Positions 16,026 through 25,116 are shown, counted from the stretch's first letter. The stretch is DNA of 64,000 nucleotides from Croceivirga radicis (GCF_002072105.2 NZ_MTBC01000007.1:1-64000), one strand, 5' to 3'. Notes: generated by a model from the letters alone, not told the origin. Made by a program: numbers and translations.

Positions 16026-16655
16026 ATGAAAAGGCGCTATATAAAGAAATTTACCTGGCTATCTTGTTTAAGTCTAGGTTTACTAATACTCTATTTTAAT
16101 TTGAAAACTCCCTTAAGAACTATTCCAAAAGAGATACAAGAAGAGACTGGCATTGCACTCTCCTATTTTAAGGATTTAAAGGATATACCCATTGAATTTA
16201 AATTCAAGAAAAACATTAAGAAATCTGTAATGATGGCCCAGCCCACATTTTCAAGTTTATTTAGACCACGTAGTAAAAGAGCCTATGTGATTTTAATAAG
16301 TGAGAAATTTAAAATCAACAATCAAAAATTTAAAACCACAGACGTTCCCAAAGACGTTTTAATAGGTTGGTTAGGCCATGAGTTGGGTCATGTAATGGAC
16401 TATCAAGAAAAGAACAATTGGCAAATGATTGTGTTTGGAATACGGTATGTATTGTTTAAAGAACATGTAAAATCGGCAGAACGCAGTGCAGATTCTTTGG
16501 CGGTAGCCAATGGAATGGCACCCTACATATTAAAAACCAAAGATTTTATATTAAATAATGCAGCAATTGACCAAGTGTATAAAAACAGAATAAAGCAATA
16601 TTACCTTAGTCCGGAAGAAATAAGGGAATTGGTAAAGGAGTTGGGCAAAGATTAA
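16026..16655 (+). CDS. Membrane-anchored zincin-like metalloprotease
   Basis: A 209-residue protein with an N-terminal membrane anchor (FTWLSCLSLGLLILYFNL) and the zinc-binding signature GHELGHVMDY, whose HExxH lies at residues 118-122 from this start. A possible third ligand region follows in SAERSADSLAV, where Glu or Asp lies about 35 residues after HExxH as in gluzincins. The ATG at 16026 was taken over a TTG one codon earlier. No named family is recognised. It lies 18 bases past the terminator of the previous operon and converges without a gap on the GH3-type gene. Substrate unknown; the domain probably faces the periplasm. Confidence 0.65.
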   Translation: MKRRYIKKFTWLSCLSLGLLILYFNLKTPLRTIPKEIQEETGIALSYFKDLKDIPIEFKFKKNIKKSVMMAQPTFSSLFRPRSKRAYVILISEKFKINNQKFKTTDVPKDVLIGWLGHELGHVMDYQEKNNWQMIVFGIRYVLFKEHVKSAERSADSLAVANGMAPYILKTKDFILNNAAIDQVYKNRIKQYYLSPEEIRELVKELGKD

Positions 16656-18185
16656 TTACTTAAAATTGTTTTCGGCCAAAAAGTTTTCCCACTCGGCAAA
16701 CTTTTCCTCTCCCATAACCCGTTCCATCTTAACCTGTCCACCTTTCTTTTTATTGGCCCCACTCCATTCTGCAAATGCTTTTTGTGGCACAAAATGTGTT
16801 TTTACACCCTCTAAGGCCTTAGTACGGGCCACCCGGTAATTTTTATTGGCGTCTTTTAAAAACGCATCTAAGCTCTTGGCCGCTTGTTCCGTATTGGGCT
16901 TAGCATCGCTGCCCAAATACCAGGTATGGTAGAAACCATCATCGTACCGCTTTGCACACAAGGTAAATTCTGGAATTTTTATACCCAAATCTTCTTCTAA
17001 ATGCTGCACGGCATCATTCATTTTATTAACCGATAATTGAGAACCTACTGTATTTAAGAAAAACTTGGTTCTACCGGTAATTTTTATCTCTGCCCTAGCA
17101 ACATCTGTAAATTCTATGGTATCACCAATAATATATCGCCATGCTCCAGAAACGGTAGAAATTATTAGTACGTAGTCCTCCCCTGTTTCAACTTCATCTA
17201 ATCCCAAACTAGGAGCATCTTGTACCAAAGAACCATCTGTGTTAATGTATTCTGGTTTAAACGGAACAAATTCAAAATAAATACCATTATTGGTAATCAG
17301 TTTCATAGCAGTAGTTTCTGGCCTTACTTGGCAGGCAATAAAGCCTTCAGAAGCCAAATAGGTGTCTATAATTTGAATGGGCTTACCCAACAACGCATTA
17401 AAACTTTTTTGATAGGGGTCAAATGCAACGCCTCCAGATGTATAAACTTGTAAATTTGGCCATATTTCATGAATGTTGTTTACGCCATGGTATTCAATTA
17501 CCTTTTCTAACATCAATTCCATCCAAGAGGGTATACCACTCAAAGCACCAATATCCCAATTCTTGGCTTCCTTGGCAATCTGTAGCACGCGCTGGTCCCA
17601 TTCATCTATCTGGGCAATTTCTTCCCCAGGTTTATAATACCCCTTAAACCAAAAAGGTATATTACTGGCACTAATACCACTAATCTCACCTTCTAAATGA
17701 CCTCCCCTTTTATTGAGGTCTGTAGAACTACCTAGCATCATAATTTCCTTTTCAAAAAAATCTGCTGGTAAATCAAAATTATGCAGTGCCATTACCTGTG
17801 AAATCCCTGCACTTTTAATAGCTTTCACCATTTGGTCCGTAACTGGTATACGCTTACTTTTTTTACCGGTAGTTCCAGAACTCAAGGCAAAATAATCTGG
17901 GCTTCCTGGCCAAGTAATATCTGGTTTACCGGCAACTATATCTTCCCACCATTCACTAGCCATTTTATTATAATCATGAAAAGGGATTCTTTCCCTGTAC
18001 GTTTGGGTTGGAGAATCTGAGGCTAAAATAGACTCAAATCCATAATGTTGTCCAAATAAGGTGTCTTTTGCTGTATCTAACAGCTCATGTAAAACAGCTT
18101 TTTGTTCTTCTACCGGGTTGCTTTCTGGTCTTAATTTACCACCAACCTCTATTACACCTTTGATTATATTACCTAAAATTGCCAT
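16656..18185 (-). CDS. GH3-family (auxin-responsive type) acyl-adenylating enzyme
   Basis: A 509-residue member of the GH3 family, the branch of the ANL adenylating superfamily that in plants links amino acids to jasmonate or auxin. The ATP-binding loop is clear: YFALSSGTTGKKSKRIPVT (about 100-118). Further family marks are TYLASEGFIACQ, WRYIIGDTIEFTD (the Y-x-x-G-D motif) and the C-terminal GGQVKMERV. Bacterial members are common in Bacteroidetes but their acyl substrate and acceptor are unknown. It converges with the zincin gene and is preceded by the DJ-1/PfpI gene with a terminator between, so it has its own transcript. The assignment to the family is firm; the reaction beyond adenylation is not. 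Confidence 0.88.
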   Translation of the reverse strand: MAILGNIIKGVIEVGGKLRPESNPVEEQKAVLHELLDTAKDTLFGQHYGFESILASDSPTQTYRERIPFHDYNKMASEWWEDIVAGKPDITWPGSPDYFALSSGTTGKKSKRIPVTDQMVKAIKSAGISQVMALHNFDLPADFFEKEIMMLGSSTDLNKRGGHLEGEISGISASNIPFWFKGYYKPGEEIAQIDEWDQRVLQIAKEAKNWDIGALSGIPSWMELMLEKVIEYHGVNNIHEIWPNLQVYTSGGVAFDPYQKSFNALLGKPIQIIDTYLASEGFIACQVRPETTAMKLITNNGIYFEFVPFKPEYINTDGSLVQDAPSLGLDEVETGEDYVLIISTVSGAWRYIIGDTIEFTDVARAEIKITGRTKFFLNTVGSQLSVNKMNDAVQHLEEDLGIKIPEFTLCAKRYDDGFYHTWYLGSDAKPNTEQAAKSLDAFLKDANKNYRVARTKALEGVKTHFVPQKAFAEWSGANKKKGGQVKMERVMGEEKFAEWENFLAENNFK

Positions 18186-18203
18186 GCTGGTTTTAACTTA
18201 AAA

Positions 18204-18227
18204 AAGGCAAGGTAGCTACCTTGCCTT
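18204..18227 (-). terminator. Terminator after the PfpI/DJ-1 gene
   Basis: A perfect 24-base palindrome (AAGGCAAGGTAG followed by its complement). Read leftward it is followed by six T, so it ends transcription of the gene whose stop is at 18252. Confidence 0.85.
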
Positions 18228-18251
18228 ATTATTATGAATATGTTTTAAATA

Positions 18252-18815
18252 CTAGGCATTTACTACCTGTCCTTCGTGCTTTCCTTCTTTTAATTCTTCT
18301 ATTACCTTACTTATAAATTGAGGTAAATCGTCTGGATTTCTACTTGTGGTCAAACCTTCGTCTACTACTACCGGTTCATCTACCCACTCAGCTCCTGCAT
18401 TAATTACATCATCCTTTATACTTTTGTAAGAAGTTACTTTTCTATTTTCTATTACGCCAGCACTAATTAACAACCATGGTGCGTGGCATATGGCCGCCAC
18501 TGGTTTGCTTAATTTAAAAAAGTCTTTTATAAATGTTAAGGCATCTTCGTTTGTACGCATGCTGTCCGGATTGGCCACGCCCCCAGGTAATACCAAAGTA
18601 TGGTAATCTTCTGCCTTAACGTCTTTGATTAGCTTATCTACTTGGATAGATTCGCCCCAATTGTCGCCGTCCCAACTTTTTATTTCGCCTTCGTGATAGG
18701 ATATGATATCTACGGTTGCGCCTTCTTCCTTAAGGGCATTATAAGGTTCAAAAAGTTCTGATTTTTCAAATCCGTGTGTAACTAAAATTGCTACTTTTTT
18801 ATTCTCTAAATTCAT
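18252..18815 (-). CDS. DJ-1/PfpI family protein (type 1 glutamine-amidotransferase fold)
   Basis: A 187-residue cytosolic protein of the PfpI/YhbO group. It has the Glu of the active site in THGFEKSEL, the nucleophile elbow AICHAPWLL with its Cys, and SYKSIKDDVINAGAEWVDEP after it, ending in TSRNPDDLPQF, all typical. Relatives are described as glyoxalase/deglycase or stress chaperone-like; the exact activity is debated. I set the start at the ATG at 18815 (MNLENKKVAIL), since the preceding 11 codons are not conserved in type. It is a single-gene transcript. Confidence in the family is high. Confidence 0.92.
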   Translation of the reverse strand: MNLENKKVAILVTHGFEKSELFEPYNALKEEGATVDIISYHEGEIKSWDGDNWGESIQVDKLIKDVKAEDYHTLVLPGGVANPDSMRTNEDALTFIKDFFKLSKPVAAICHAPWLLISAGVIENRKVTSYKSIKDDVINAGAEWVDEPVVVDEGLTTSRNPDDLPQFISKVIEELKEGKHEGQVVNA

Positions 18816-18987
18816 ATAGCTTGTTTTTATTTTTCTCAAAACTAGCAAAGAACTTAGGGTTTGTTTTGTTCTATCAATTTTTAGGTTGACTTAAAAGAAA
18901 TAGCAAGCTAAAAGCCGTTGGTCAAAATTTAGATGCCTTTATAGCCGTAAGCCCTTACTTTTAAGCATGGGCTTATCTACTTAATTT

Positions 18988-21258
18988 TTATCCCACCAAA
19001 GGTGGCCTATCCGTTATAAAAGGTTGATGGTAATAGCGTCTACCGGTTGCCTTGTACAAAGCGTTGGCCAAGGCGCCCATAATTGGAGGAAAAGGCGGTT
19101 CGCCCATTCCAGTTGGGTCTATATCGTTCTTTACAAAATGCGTTTCTATAGCTTTAGGTGCTTCTGCATGGCGAATTAGGCGGTACCTATCAAAATTAGT
19201 TTGTTCCGCAGAACCATCCTTAAAAGTTAATCCACTATACATAGCATGCCCAATACCATCTACGGCCCCTCCTTCAGATAGGTTGGCCGCTGCACCGGGG
19301 TTTACCACAATGCCACAATCAATTGCCGCCGTAACTTTTTCTACCACCGGCTTATCGCCTTCCATTACAATATCCAATACCTGGGCTACATAACTTTGAT
19401 GACAGAAATAAGCGGATACCCCACGGTGAATTCCTTCTTGATTTTGACCCCAATTAGTCTTTTCCCGTATCAACTCCAATACCCCTGCATAACGCGAAGC
19501 ATCATAATCATTGGATTCTGGGTTACCAACAGGATTCTCCTCTGCACGTTTGAGGAGTTCCAATCTAAAATCAATAGGGTCTTTTCCCATCTCCTCTGCC
19601 AGTTCATCAAGAAACGATTGTTCTGCTCCTGCAATGAAATTGGAGCGCGGCGCCCTAAAGGCCCCTGTAGTGATGTTGGTATCTACTGTAAAATCTTCTG
19701 CCAGATAATTATCAATGGCACCAGCCGGAAAGCGGTTGGCAAACAAAGGACTTTCTGGGATGCCTCCGGCCCTTACGTGAAAACCAATTAGGTTGTTCTC
19801 TGCATCCAAGGCCGCCCGATAAGTGGCATAATACGCTGGACGATAAATTCCTTGGGTCATATCATCTTCACGGGTGTACACCAATTTAACCGGCGCTTTC
19901 ATCCGTTGAGAAATGGCGGCCACTTCTACCATAAAATGTCCGTAAAGCCTACGCCCAAATCCACCTCCTTGACGCGTCATTTGTATATCCACTTTTTCTA
20001 AGGGTAGGCCCAAACGTTCTGCCACGGCAGGTTCCATCCATTCCGGGGTCTGGGTAGGTCCCAACAATTCTGCATGGTCTTCCGTTACATGGGCAAAAAA
20101 GTTCATTGGTTCCATGGTATTGTGTGCCAAAAAAGGGCAACTATAGCTGCGTTCCACAATTTTGGCCGCATTTTTAAATGCCTTTTCAGGATTACCATCT
20201 TTGCGGGCCACTTTAGCATTACGCGCTATCAATTCCTTCAATTTGGACATGTGCCCCTCAGAATTTTCCATTCCAGCAGGGTGTTTCACTTCCATTTGAT
20301 TACCGAACAGAGACATTTTTTGGGTAACATCAGGAGCGTCTTCCCAATCCACTTCAATAGCTTTTTTTGCCTGAAATACCTGCCATGTAGATTCGCCCAC
20401 TACCACCAATACTTCATTAAACGCCGTAAAATGGAACGCCATTTTATCAAAATCGTCTTCATATAATTTTAGGGAAAATACCTCCTTAATACCCGGCATT
20501 CCCATAGCAGCATCTGCATTAAAAGACTTGAGCCTTTTTCCAAATGCTGGCGGATGCACCAAACCGGCAATCAACATTCCCTCTCGCTGAACATCTAGAC
20601 CAAACAAAGGTTTTCCGGTCACTATTTTTTTTCCATCTACATTTTTTCGAGTGGTGCCAATTATGGAGAAATCGGTAATCTCCTTGAGTTCCACTTGCTC
20701 CGGCACCTCTAATTGGGCTGCAGTGGAGGCCATATCGCCATAACCCGCCGTTTTACCACTAGCCTCATGGGACAAAACACCTGCAATAGCGGTTATCTCA
20801 CTTGCAGGTACTTGCCATGCCTTTGCGGCAGCCTCTTTTAACATTTGGCGGGCCGTTGCACCTGCCATACGCAAATTTTGCCAAGAGCTACTAATAGACC
20901 TACTACCACCGGCTACCTGCCAGCTGTATAAATTGGTGTTTAAAGGTGCTTGTTCTACCACCACGTTTTTCCAATCTATCTCCAGTTCGTCCGCAACGAT
21001 CATGGGCATAGACGTTCGTACGTTCTGCCCTATTTCGGGATTTGGAGACATGATGGTGACCACGCCATTATCCCCTATCTTTAGATACCCATTAATTTCG
21101 AACCACTCTTTGGGCATTTCCAATTCCATGCCAACAGCCTCGGCAACTTTAGGCTTACAGGAATTGAAAAAACTGAATCCTAAAACCAATCCACCCCCGG
21201 CCAAACCGGTATTTCTGATAAAGGCCCTACGGCCCAATGTTGATTTTACTAGTGTCAT
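18988..21258 (-). CDS. Xanthine-dehydrogenase-family molybdenum subunit (IorB/aldehyde-oxidase type)
   Basis: A 756-residue molybdopterin cytosine dinucleotide-binding subunit. A Tat signal is visible at the N-terminus (GRRAFIRNTGLAGGG) with a Cys at about residue 34 (FFNSCKP) that may be lipidated, so the enzyme acts in the periplasm. Cofactor motifs include GGGFGRRLYGHFMVEVA and the C-terminal GMGEPPFPPIMGAL with the catalytic Glu. The electron-transfer subunit lies 21 bases upstream. The pair resembles isoquinoline 1-oxidoreductase / membrane-bound aldehyde dehydrogenase; the substrate cannot be told from sequence. No cofactor-insertion gene (XdhC/MocA) is next to it. Confidence 0.9.
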   Translation of the reverse strand: MTLVKSTLGRRAFIRNTGLAGGGLVLGFSFFNSCKPKVAEAVGMELEMPKEWFEINGYLKIGDNGVVTIMSPNPEIGQNVRTSMPMIVADELEIDWKNVVVEQAPLNTNLYSWQVAGGSRSISSSWQNLRMAGATARQMLKEAAAKAWQVPASEITAIAGVLSHEASGKTAGYGDMASTAAQLEVPEQVELKEITDFSIIGTTRKNVDGKKIVTGKPLFGLDVQREGMLIAGLVHPPAFGKRLKSFNADAAMGMPGIKEVFSLKLYEDDFDKMAFHFTAFNEVLVVVGESTWQVFQAKKAIEVDWEDAPDVTQKMSLFGNQMEVKHPAGMENSEGHMSKLKELIARNAKVARKDGNPEKAFKNAAKIVERSYSCPFLAHNTMEPMNFFAHVTEDHAELLGPTQTPEWMEPAVAERLGLPLEKVDIQMTRQGGGFGRRLYGHFMVEVAAISQRMKAPVKLVYTREDDMTQGIYRPAYYATYRAALDAENNLIGFHVRAGGIPESPLFANRFPAGAIDNYLAEDFTVDTNITTGAFRAPRSNFIAGAEQSFLDELAEEMGKDPIDFRLELLKRAEENPVGNPESNDYDASRYAGVLELIREKTNWGQNQEGIHRGVSAYFCHQSYVAQVLDIVMEGDKPVVEKVTAAIDCGIVVNPGAAANLSEGGAVDGIGHAMYSGLTFKDGSAEQTNFDRYRLIRHAEAPKAIETHFVKNDIDPTGMGEPPFPPIMGALANALYKATGRRYYHQPFITDRPPLVG

Positions 21259-21279
21259 CTTTTCTCGTTTTAGGGTGAA

Positions 21280-21741
21280 TTATGAATTGTTTTCAGCAGC
21301 TAATTTCACGGCCTTTTTAATTCGTGTATACGTACCACAACGGCAAATATTTCCGTGCATGGCATTGGCAATCTCATCGTCCGTAGGGTTAGGATTATGC
21401 TTCAATAAGGCAGAAGCGGTCATTATTTGCCCTGCCTGGCAGTACCCACATTGTGGCACATCAACTTCTAGCCAAGCTTTTTGCACTGGATGGTCGCCAT
21501 GTTCGGACAATCCTTCTATGGTCGTAATTTCTTGTTCCCCTACGGCCGATACAGGCAGTTGGCAAGAGCGAACCGCATTATCGCCTAAATGAACCGTGCA
21601 GGCCCCACATTGAGCGATACCACAACCAAATTTGGTCCCTACCATTTGCAAGTGGTCTCGTAACACCCAGAGCATGGGTGTAGCCCCATCTACGTCTACC
21701 GTTTGGGTTTTTCCGTTGATTTTTAGATTGAATGTTGCCAT
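21280..21741 (-). CDS. [2Fe-2S] subunit of molybdenum hydroxylase (IorA type)
   Basis: A 153-residue two-cluster iron-sulfur subunit. The plant-type ferredoxin cluster is bound by [16 protein letters not shown] with the fourth Cys in RSCQLPV; the second cluster by [10 protein letters not shown] and [12 protein letters not shown]. Length is normal. I set the start at the ATG at 21741 ([10 protein letters not shown]), where the family's first beta strand begins; an ATG at 21789 would add 16 unlike residues. It passes electrons from the molybdenum subunit encoded just downstream to an acceptor, probably a cytochrome, that is not encoded nearby. It has no signal peptide and would be exported with its Tat-bearing partner. 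Confidence 0.93.
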   Translation of the reverse strand: MATFNLKINGKTQTVDVDGATPMLWVLRDHLQMVGTKFGCGIAQCGACTVHLGDNAVRSCQLPVSAVGEQEITTIEGLSEHGDHPVQKAWLEVDVPQCGYCQAGQIMTASALLKHNPNPTDDEIANAMHGNICRCGTYTRIKKAVKLAAENNS

Positions 21742-21898
21742 TGTTTTGCGTGTTTGTTTGAAGGTACTGAAATATCCTTTTGGATGCATTCTAAATTATT
21801 GATTCTCCCATTGTTATTCTGTTAAATCTTCATAATTGAACCTTTACAGTTATTGGCAACTAAAATACCCGTAAACTGCGTAATGGTTCAATCATTAA

Positions 21899-22396
21899 TT
21901 AGTTTAACCGTTCTGCCACCTTATCATAATATGCTTGGCTTACTACTTCGGTCCAAACCGTAGGGGTTTCTCCGCCATAAATGGCCAAATAGGTTACATC
22001 TTTATGCTTGGATGAGGAATGCCAATGTTCCGTATTCTTTTCGCACCTAATAACATCTCCTTCTTTTACCAGTACCGCTTCTTTTCCTTTTTCTTGGTAA
22101 TACCCTACCCCATCCACAATAATCAATACTTGAACCGACTCATGTTTGTGCCAATCCAATGTTGAATTGGCTTTAAACGTAGCTTTGGTAATGTTGTAGT
22201 CCAAATCATCATCTGCCCGCAGCAACGGGTTTAACCAAGCTTCCCCTATATAATGGGTGTTGGGTGCTTTTACTCCTTCGGTTTGGTAAGAAGATATGGC
22301 ATAATCTGTTTTTTGGGCAAAGACACCCGTGGTATAACAGATAAGACCTAGTATTTGCATTGTAAATTTTCTAAAATTGTTATTTGTAGTTTCCAT
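21899..22396 (-). CDS. Secreted cupin-domain protein
   Basis: A 165-residue protein with a signal peptide (MQILGLICYTTGVFAQ after a short charged N-terminus) and one cupin barrel. The metal-site pattern is DWHKHESVQVLIIVDGVGYY in motif 1 (H-x-H and later residues) and TEHWHSSS in motif 2. This resembles the quercetinase/carboxymuconolactone-associated cupins of Bacteroidetes, for which no reaction is known. It lies upstream of the molybdenum hydroxylase in the same direction with a 157-base gap, and downstream of the outer-membrane protein gene, so the leftward group 18988-23293 may be regulated together by the divergent AraC gene. Confidence 0.78.
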   Translation of the reverse strand: METTNNNFRKFTMQILGLICYTTGVFAQKTDYAISSYQTEGVKAPNTHYIGEAWLNPLLRADDDLDYNITKATFKANSTLDWHKHESVQVLIIVDGVGYYQEKGKEAVLVKEGDVIRCEKNTEHWHSSSKHKDVTYLAIYGGETPTVWTEVVSQAYYDKVAERLN

Positions 22397-22510
22397 TGTA
22401 TTTTGATTTTATATTTAAAATTACAGATTATCCCTATAGTAAATTGTATTACCTATCTACCAAAGCCGTTTCAAAATCCCTTCTACCTTCATTTGTTTGT
22501 TTAGAGTCTT

Positions 22511-23293
22511 TCATATTTTTCGTTTTTTGTTCGCTTTTCTATTGGTACTTCCAAAACTGTAGTTTAGGGAGATGTTCCATGTAAAATCGTCTTCGGGAAC
22601 AATTTGGGTGTCTATGGCTTTGTTTAAAATGGACGAAATGGAAAGGGGGAAATTCTTTTTTGCGAGGGTGATAAAACCAACCACATATACCCCATCTATG
22701 GTGTCCATACGTAAATAATAGGCTTGTGGTGATATATTTAGGTAATAGTCTTTTGCTATACCTATGTTATTAAAGTAGGAATTGAACACCACAAAATTGG
22801 TCTGTTTTACACCATCATCAAACCCACGACCGTGCAAATAATACAAACCAATACCTATATTCTTGCCTAACTTATAGGTGGGTACCACCTCTGCAGCTAC
22901 ATAGCGACGAGATTCTAATATATTTTCTTGAACGCCATTACGCATTATGCTTATGGTTCTAAAATTTAAGGCTGGATGCGCCCCGACCCGCAAGGAGAAT
23001 TTTTCTTTCTGAATTGCCTTGTAGCGAAACCAAAATAAAAAAGACCACGGTTTACCTTCCAATGCAAAGCGCATATCGGGCTCAAAACTTACCCGTCCTT
23101 TGGTAAACTTCAAGTCGAACAACAACGCCGGATCACCCAACGAAAAAGAAGGCACCAACGAAATTCCGTTATGGGTTACGCTGGCCGTTCCCCTAAAATC
23201 ATCCAGAAATTTTTGTTCTTCTTCTTGGGCATTTGCAGCAGTGACCACAAAAATAAATACAGCTATAAATTGCTTAAAATGAAAAGGTTTCAT
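22511..23293 (-). CDS. Predicted outer-membrane beta-barrel protein
   Basis: A 260-residue protein with a clear signal peptide (KQFIAVFIFVVTAANAQ) and a mature part of alternating hydrophobic strands with aromatic ends (FLFWFRYKAIQKEKFSLRVG; the last strand DDFTWNISLNYSFG), as in small outer-membrane barrels. I recognise no named family. The last 14 residues are basic (TNRKANKKRKI), unusual for a barrel, where the chain normally ends at the final aromatic. It is the gene nearest the divergent AraC regulator at 23437. Function unknown. Confidence 0.55.
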   Translation of the reverse strand: MKPFHFKQFIAVFIFVVTAANAQEEEQKFLDDFRGTASVTHNGISLVPSFSLGDPALLFDLKFTKGRVSFEPDMRFALEGKPWSFLFWFRYKAIQKEKFSLRVGAHPALNFRTISIMRNGVQENILESRRYVAAEVVPTYKLGKNIGIGLYYLHGRGFDDGVKQTNFVVFNSYFNNIGIAKDYYLNISPQAYYLRMDTIDGVYVVGFITLAKKNFPLSISSILNKAIDTQIVPEDDFTWNISLNYSFGSTNRKANKKRKI

Positions 23294-23436
23294 GTGCTTT
23301 TTTCAATTTAAACCAAAACTAACCAACTAAATAAGAGCAAGTACTACCCAGATTACGGATGTTTATACCATTATTACGGATTTGGTTTTACTTGATAGGC
23401 AAATGTTTACCTTTAAGCTATTAAGCTTAGAAAAGC

Positions 23437-24339
23437 ATGGAAAACATTTACCACATTAAATCTGTTGCTGATTATTTTGCATGGCGAAATACGAAACCTA
23501 CACATCCTTTGGTGGGAATTTTAGATTACGAGAAAACCACGGCCTACCCAGATTATTCTTTTGACGGATTACACTTTGATTGTTATGCCATTTTTCTAAA
23601 AATGGCCAAAAATTGCAAGCTAAAATACGGGGGTGGAGTATATGATTTTGACGAAGGTTCCATGGTGTTTCTAGCGCCCGGACAACAGGCCGGAATTAGC
23701 TATGACCCCAATTACGTACCCAAAGGGTATGCACTAATTTTTCATCCAGATTTATTATTGGGCTCAGACTTGGACCGCAAGATGAAGAGCTACAAATACT
23801 TTTCATATGGGGTTAAGGAAGCCTTGCATTTATCTGAACGGGAACAGGGGTTGGTCTTGAGCGTTTTGGACAAGATTCAGTTTGAGTTGGAACAGAACCT
23901 GGATAAGCACAGTAAAAAATTGATTGTTAGCAATATTGAATTGCTGTTGGATTATTCCCTTCGTTTTTACGACCGACAGTTCTTGACCCGGGAAATTCCG
24001 CATCAAAGTGCCTTACAAAAGTTCGATAGTTTATTGAACGATTATTTAAATTCTGAAAAGCCCCAAAAATATGGTTTACCCTCCGTGGGTTATTTTGCGG
24101 ACCAGTTAAATTTATCGTCCAACTATTTTGGGGATTTGGTTAAAAAAGAAACGGGTAACTCTGCCCAAGAATACATACAGACCAAACTTATAGATGTAGC
24201 TAAAAGCAAAGTGTTTAATCCTAATAAATCCGTTAGTGAAATTGCTTATGAACTGGGCTTTAAATACCCACAACATTTTAGCCGACTTTTTAAAAAGCAA
24301 GTGGGGCATTCGCCTAAGGAATTTAGGCAGTTAAATTAA
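23437..24339 (+). CDS. AraC-family transcriptional regulator
   Basis: A 300-residue cytosolic regulator. Residues about 1-190 form a cupin-like sensor (VYDFDEGSMVFLAPGQQAG), and the last 100 hold two helix-turn-helix units: YFADQLNLSSNYFGDLVKKE and VSEIAYELGFKYPQHFSRLF, ending in the signature GHSPKEFRQLN. It is divergent from the outer-membrane protein, cupin and molybdenum hydroxylase genes, with a 143-base shared upstream region, so these are its likely targets. The inducer is unknown. No TAnnTTTG box stands out in front of it. Confidence 0.9.
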   Translation: MENIYHIKSVADYFAWRNTKPTHPLVGILDYEKTTAYPDYSFDGLHFDCYAIFLKMAKNCKLKYGGGVYDFDEGSMVFLAPGQQAGISYDPNYVPKGYALIFHPDLLLGSDLDRKMKSYKYFSYGVKEALHLSEREQGLVLSVLDKIQFELEQNLDKHSKKLIVSNIELLLDYSLRFYDRQFLTREIPHQSALQKFDSLLNDYLNSEKPQKYGLPSVGYFADQLNLSSNYFGDLVKKETGNSAQEYIQTKLIDVAKSKVFNPNKSVSEIAYELGFKYPQHFSRLFKKQVGHSPKEFRQLN

Positions 24340-24481
24340 TATTCTTATTCTATTAGATTTCATTAATAGCGTTAATCAACATATACTTTAAGTTAAAGAT
24401 TACCAGTAGAAAAACTTAATTTCAATTTTATGATTATTGCCTATGAATCCCATAAGGCAACAAAAAAACTATTCGTAAATA

Positions 24482-24580
24482 ATGAAGGGTAAAAATTGTA
24501 ATAAGGTTTTAACCAATATGGTATTTGTGGTGCTAATACTAGGTGCCCTGTTACTATTTCTTTCTATCTTAAATTACTGA
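24482..24580 (+). CDS. Possible 32-residue membrane peptide
   Basis: The frame MKGKNCNKVLTNMVFVVL continues as a hydrophobic segment ending LSILNY. It has a basic N-terminus and a single span, ends 7 bases before the YetF-like gene and reads the same way. Short genes of this kind are easily formed by chance in A+T-rich DNA, so only conservation would settle it. Confidence 0.3.
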   Translation: MKGKNCNKVLTNMVFVVLILGALLLFLSILNY

Positions 24581-24587
24581 TTTAATT

Positions 24588-25109
24588 ATGCTATCTAAAT
24601 TGTTAAGTACAACTTGGGAAACTGCCTTAATAATCGTTATAACGAGTATAGGTATTTATTTGTCCATAATTGTACTTACACGTTTGGTGGGTAAACGAAG
24701 TTTTTCCAAAATGTCCAGTTTTGATTTTGCCATGACCATTGCAATTGGTTCGGTAATAGCATCTACCATATTACCTAAAAAAGTGAATTTTACAGAAGGT
24801 ACTATAGGTTTAACTACTATATATTTATTACAACTACTCGTAGCTCATTTAAGAGAGCATCCATTTATACAAAAATGGACAGATAATAAGCCTTTACTTC
24901 TTATGGATGGTAGCAACATTAATTATTCTAACTTGAAAAAAGCAAAAGTTACGGAGAGCGATTTAAAAGCAAAACTAAGAGAAGCCAACGTTACCCACTT
25001 AAACCAAGTAAAAGCAGTAATATTTGAATCTACCGGTGATGTTTCCGTCTTGCATAAAAACCAAGAAAATCCAGTACAAGACTGGATTTTAGACGGTGTA
25101 AAAAGGTAA
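24588..25109 (+). CDS. DUF421 / YetF-domain membrane protein
   Basis: A 173-residue protein of the YetF type. Two or three N-terminal membrane segments (ALIIVITSIGIYLSIIVLTRLVG with the R-x-V-G-K-R-S motif, then SFDFAMTIAIGSVIASTIL) precede the soluble alpha/beta YetF domain (PLLLMDGSNINYSNLKKA and KAVIFESTGDVSVLHK). The family is linked to membrane stress and sporulation in Bacillus; its biochemical role is unknown. Length is at the short end of the family. It converges on the neopullulanase gene with a 7-base gap and no terminator between them. Confidence 0.88.
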   Translation: MLSKLLSTTWETALIIVITSIGIYLSIIVLTRLVGKRSFSKMSSFDFAMTIAIGSVIASTILPKKVNFTEGTIGLTTIYLLQLLVAHLREHPFIQKWTDNKPLLLMDGSNINYSNLKKAKVTESDLKAKLREANVTHLNQVKAVIFESTGDVSVLHKNQENPVQDWILDGVKR

Positions 25110-25116
25110 ACATAAA

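Noticed and set aside
18948-18975. Hairpin TAAGCCC/GGGCTTA just past the molybdenum subunit stop
   Set aside because: Seven pairs with a 14-base loop and no T run on the transcribed strand; too weak to list as a terminator.
20074-20466. 130-codon frame on the + strand inside the molybdenum subunit gene
   Set aside because: Antisense to conserved coding sequence and without any domain pattern.
20933-21592. 219-codon frame on the + strand over the molybdenum hydroxylase genes
   Set aside because: Long only because it is antisense to relatively G+C-rich coding sequence of both subunits; no signal, domain or start context.
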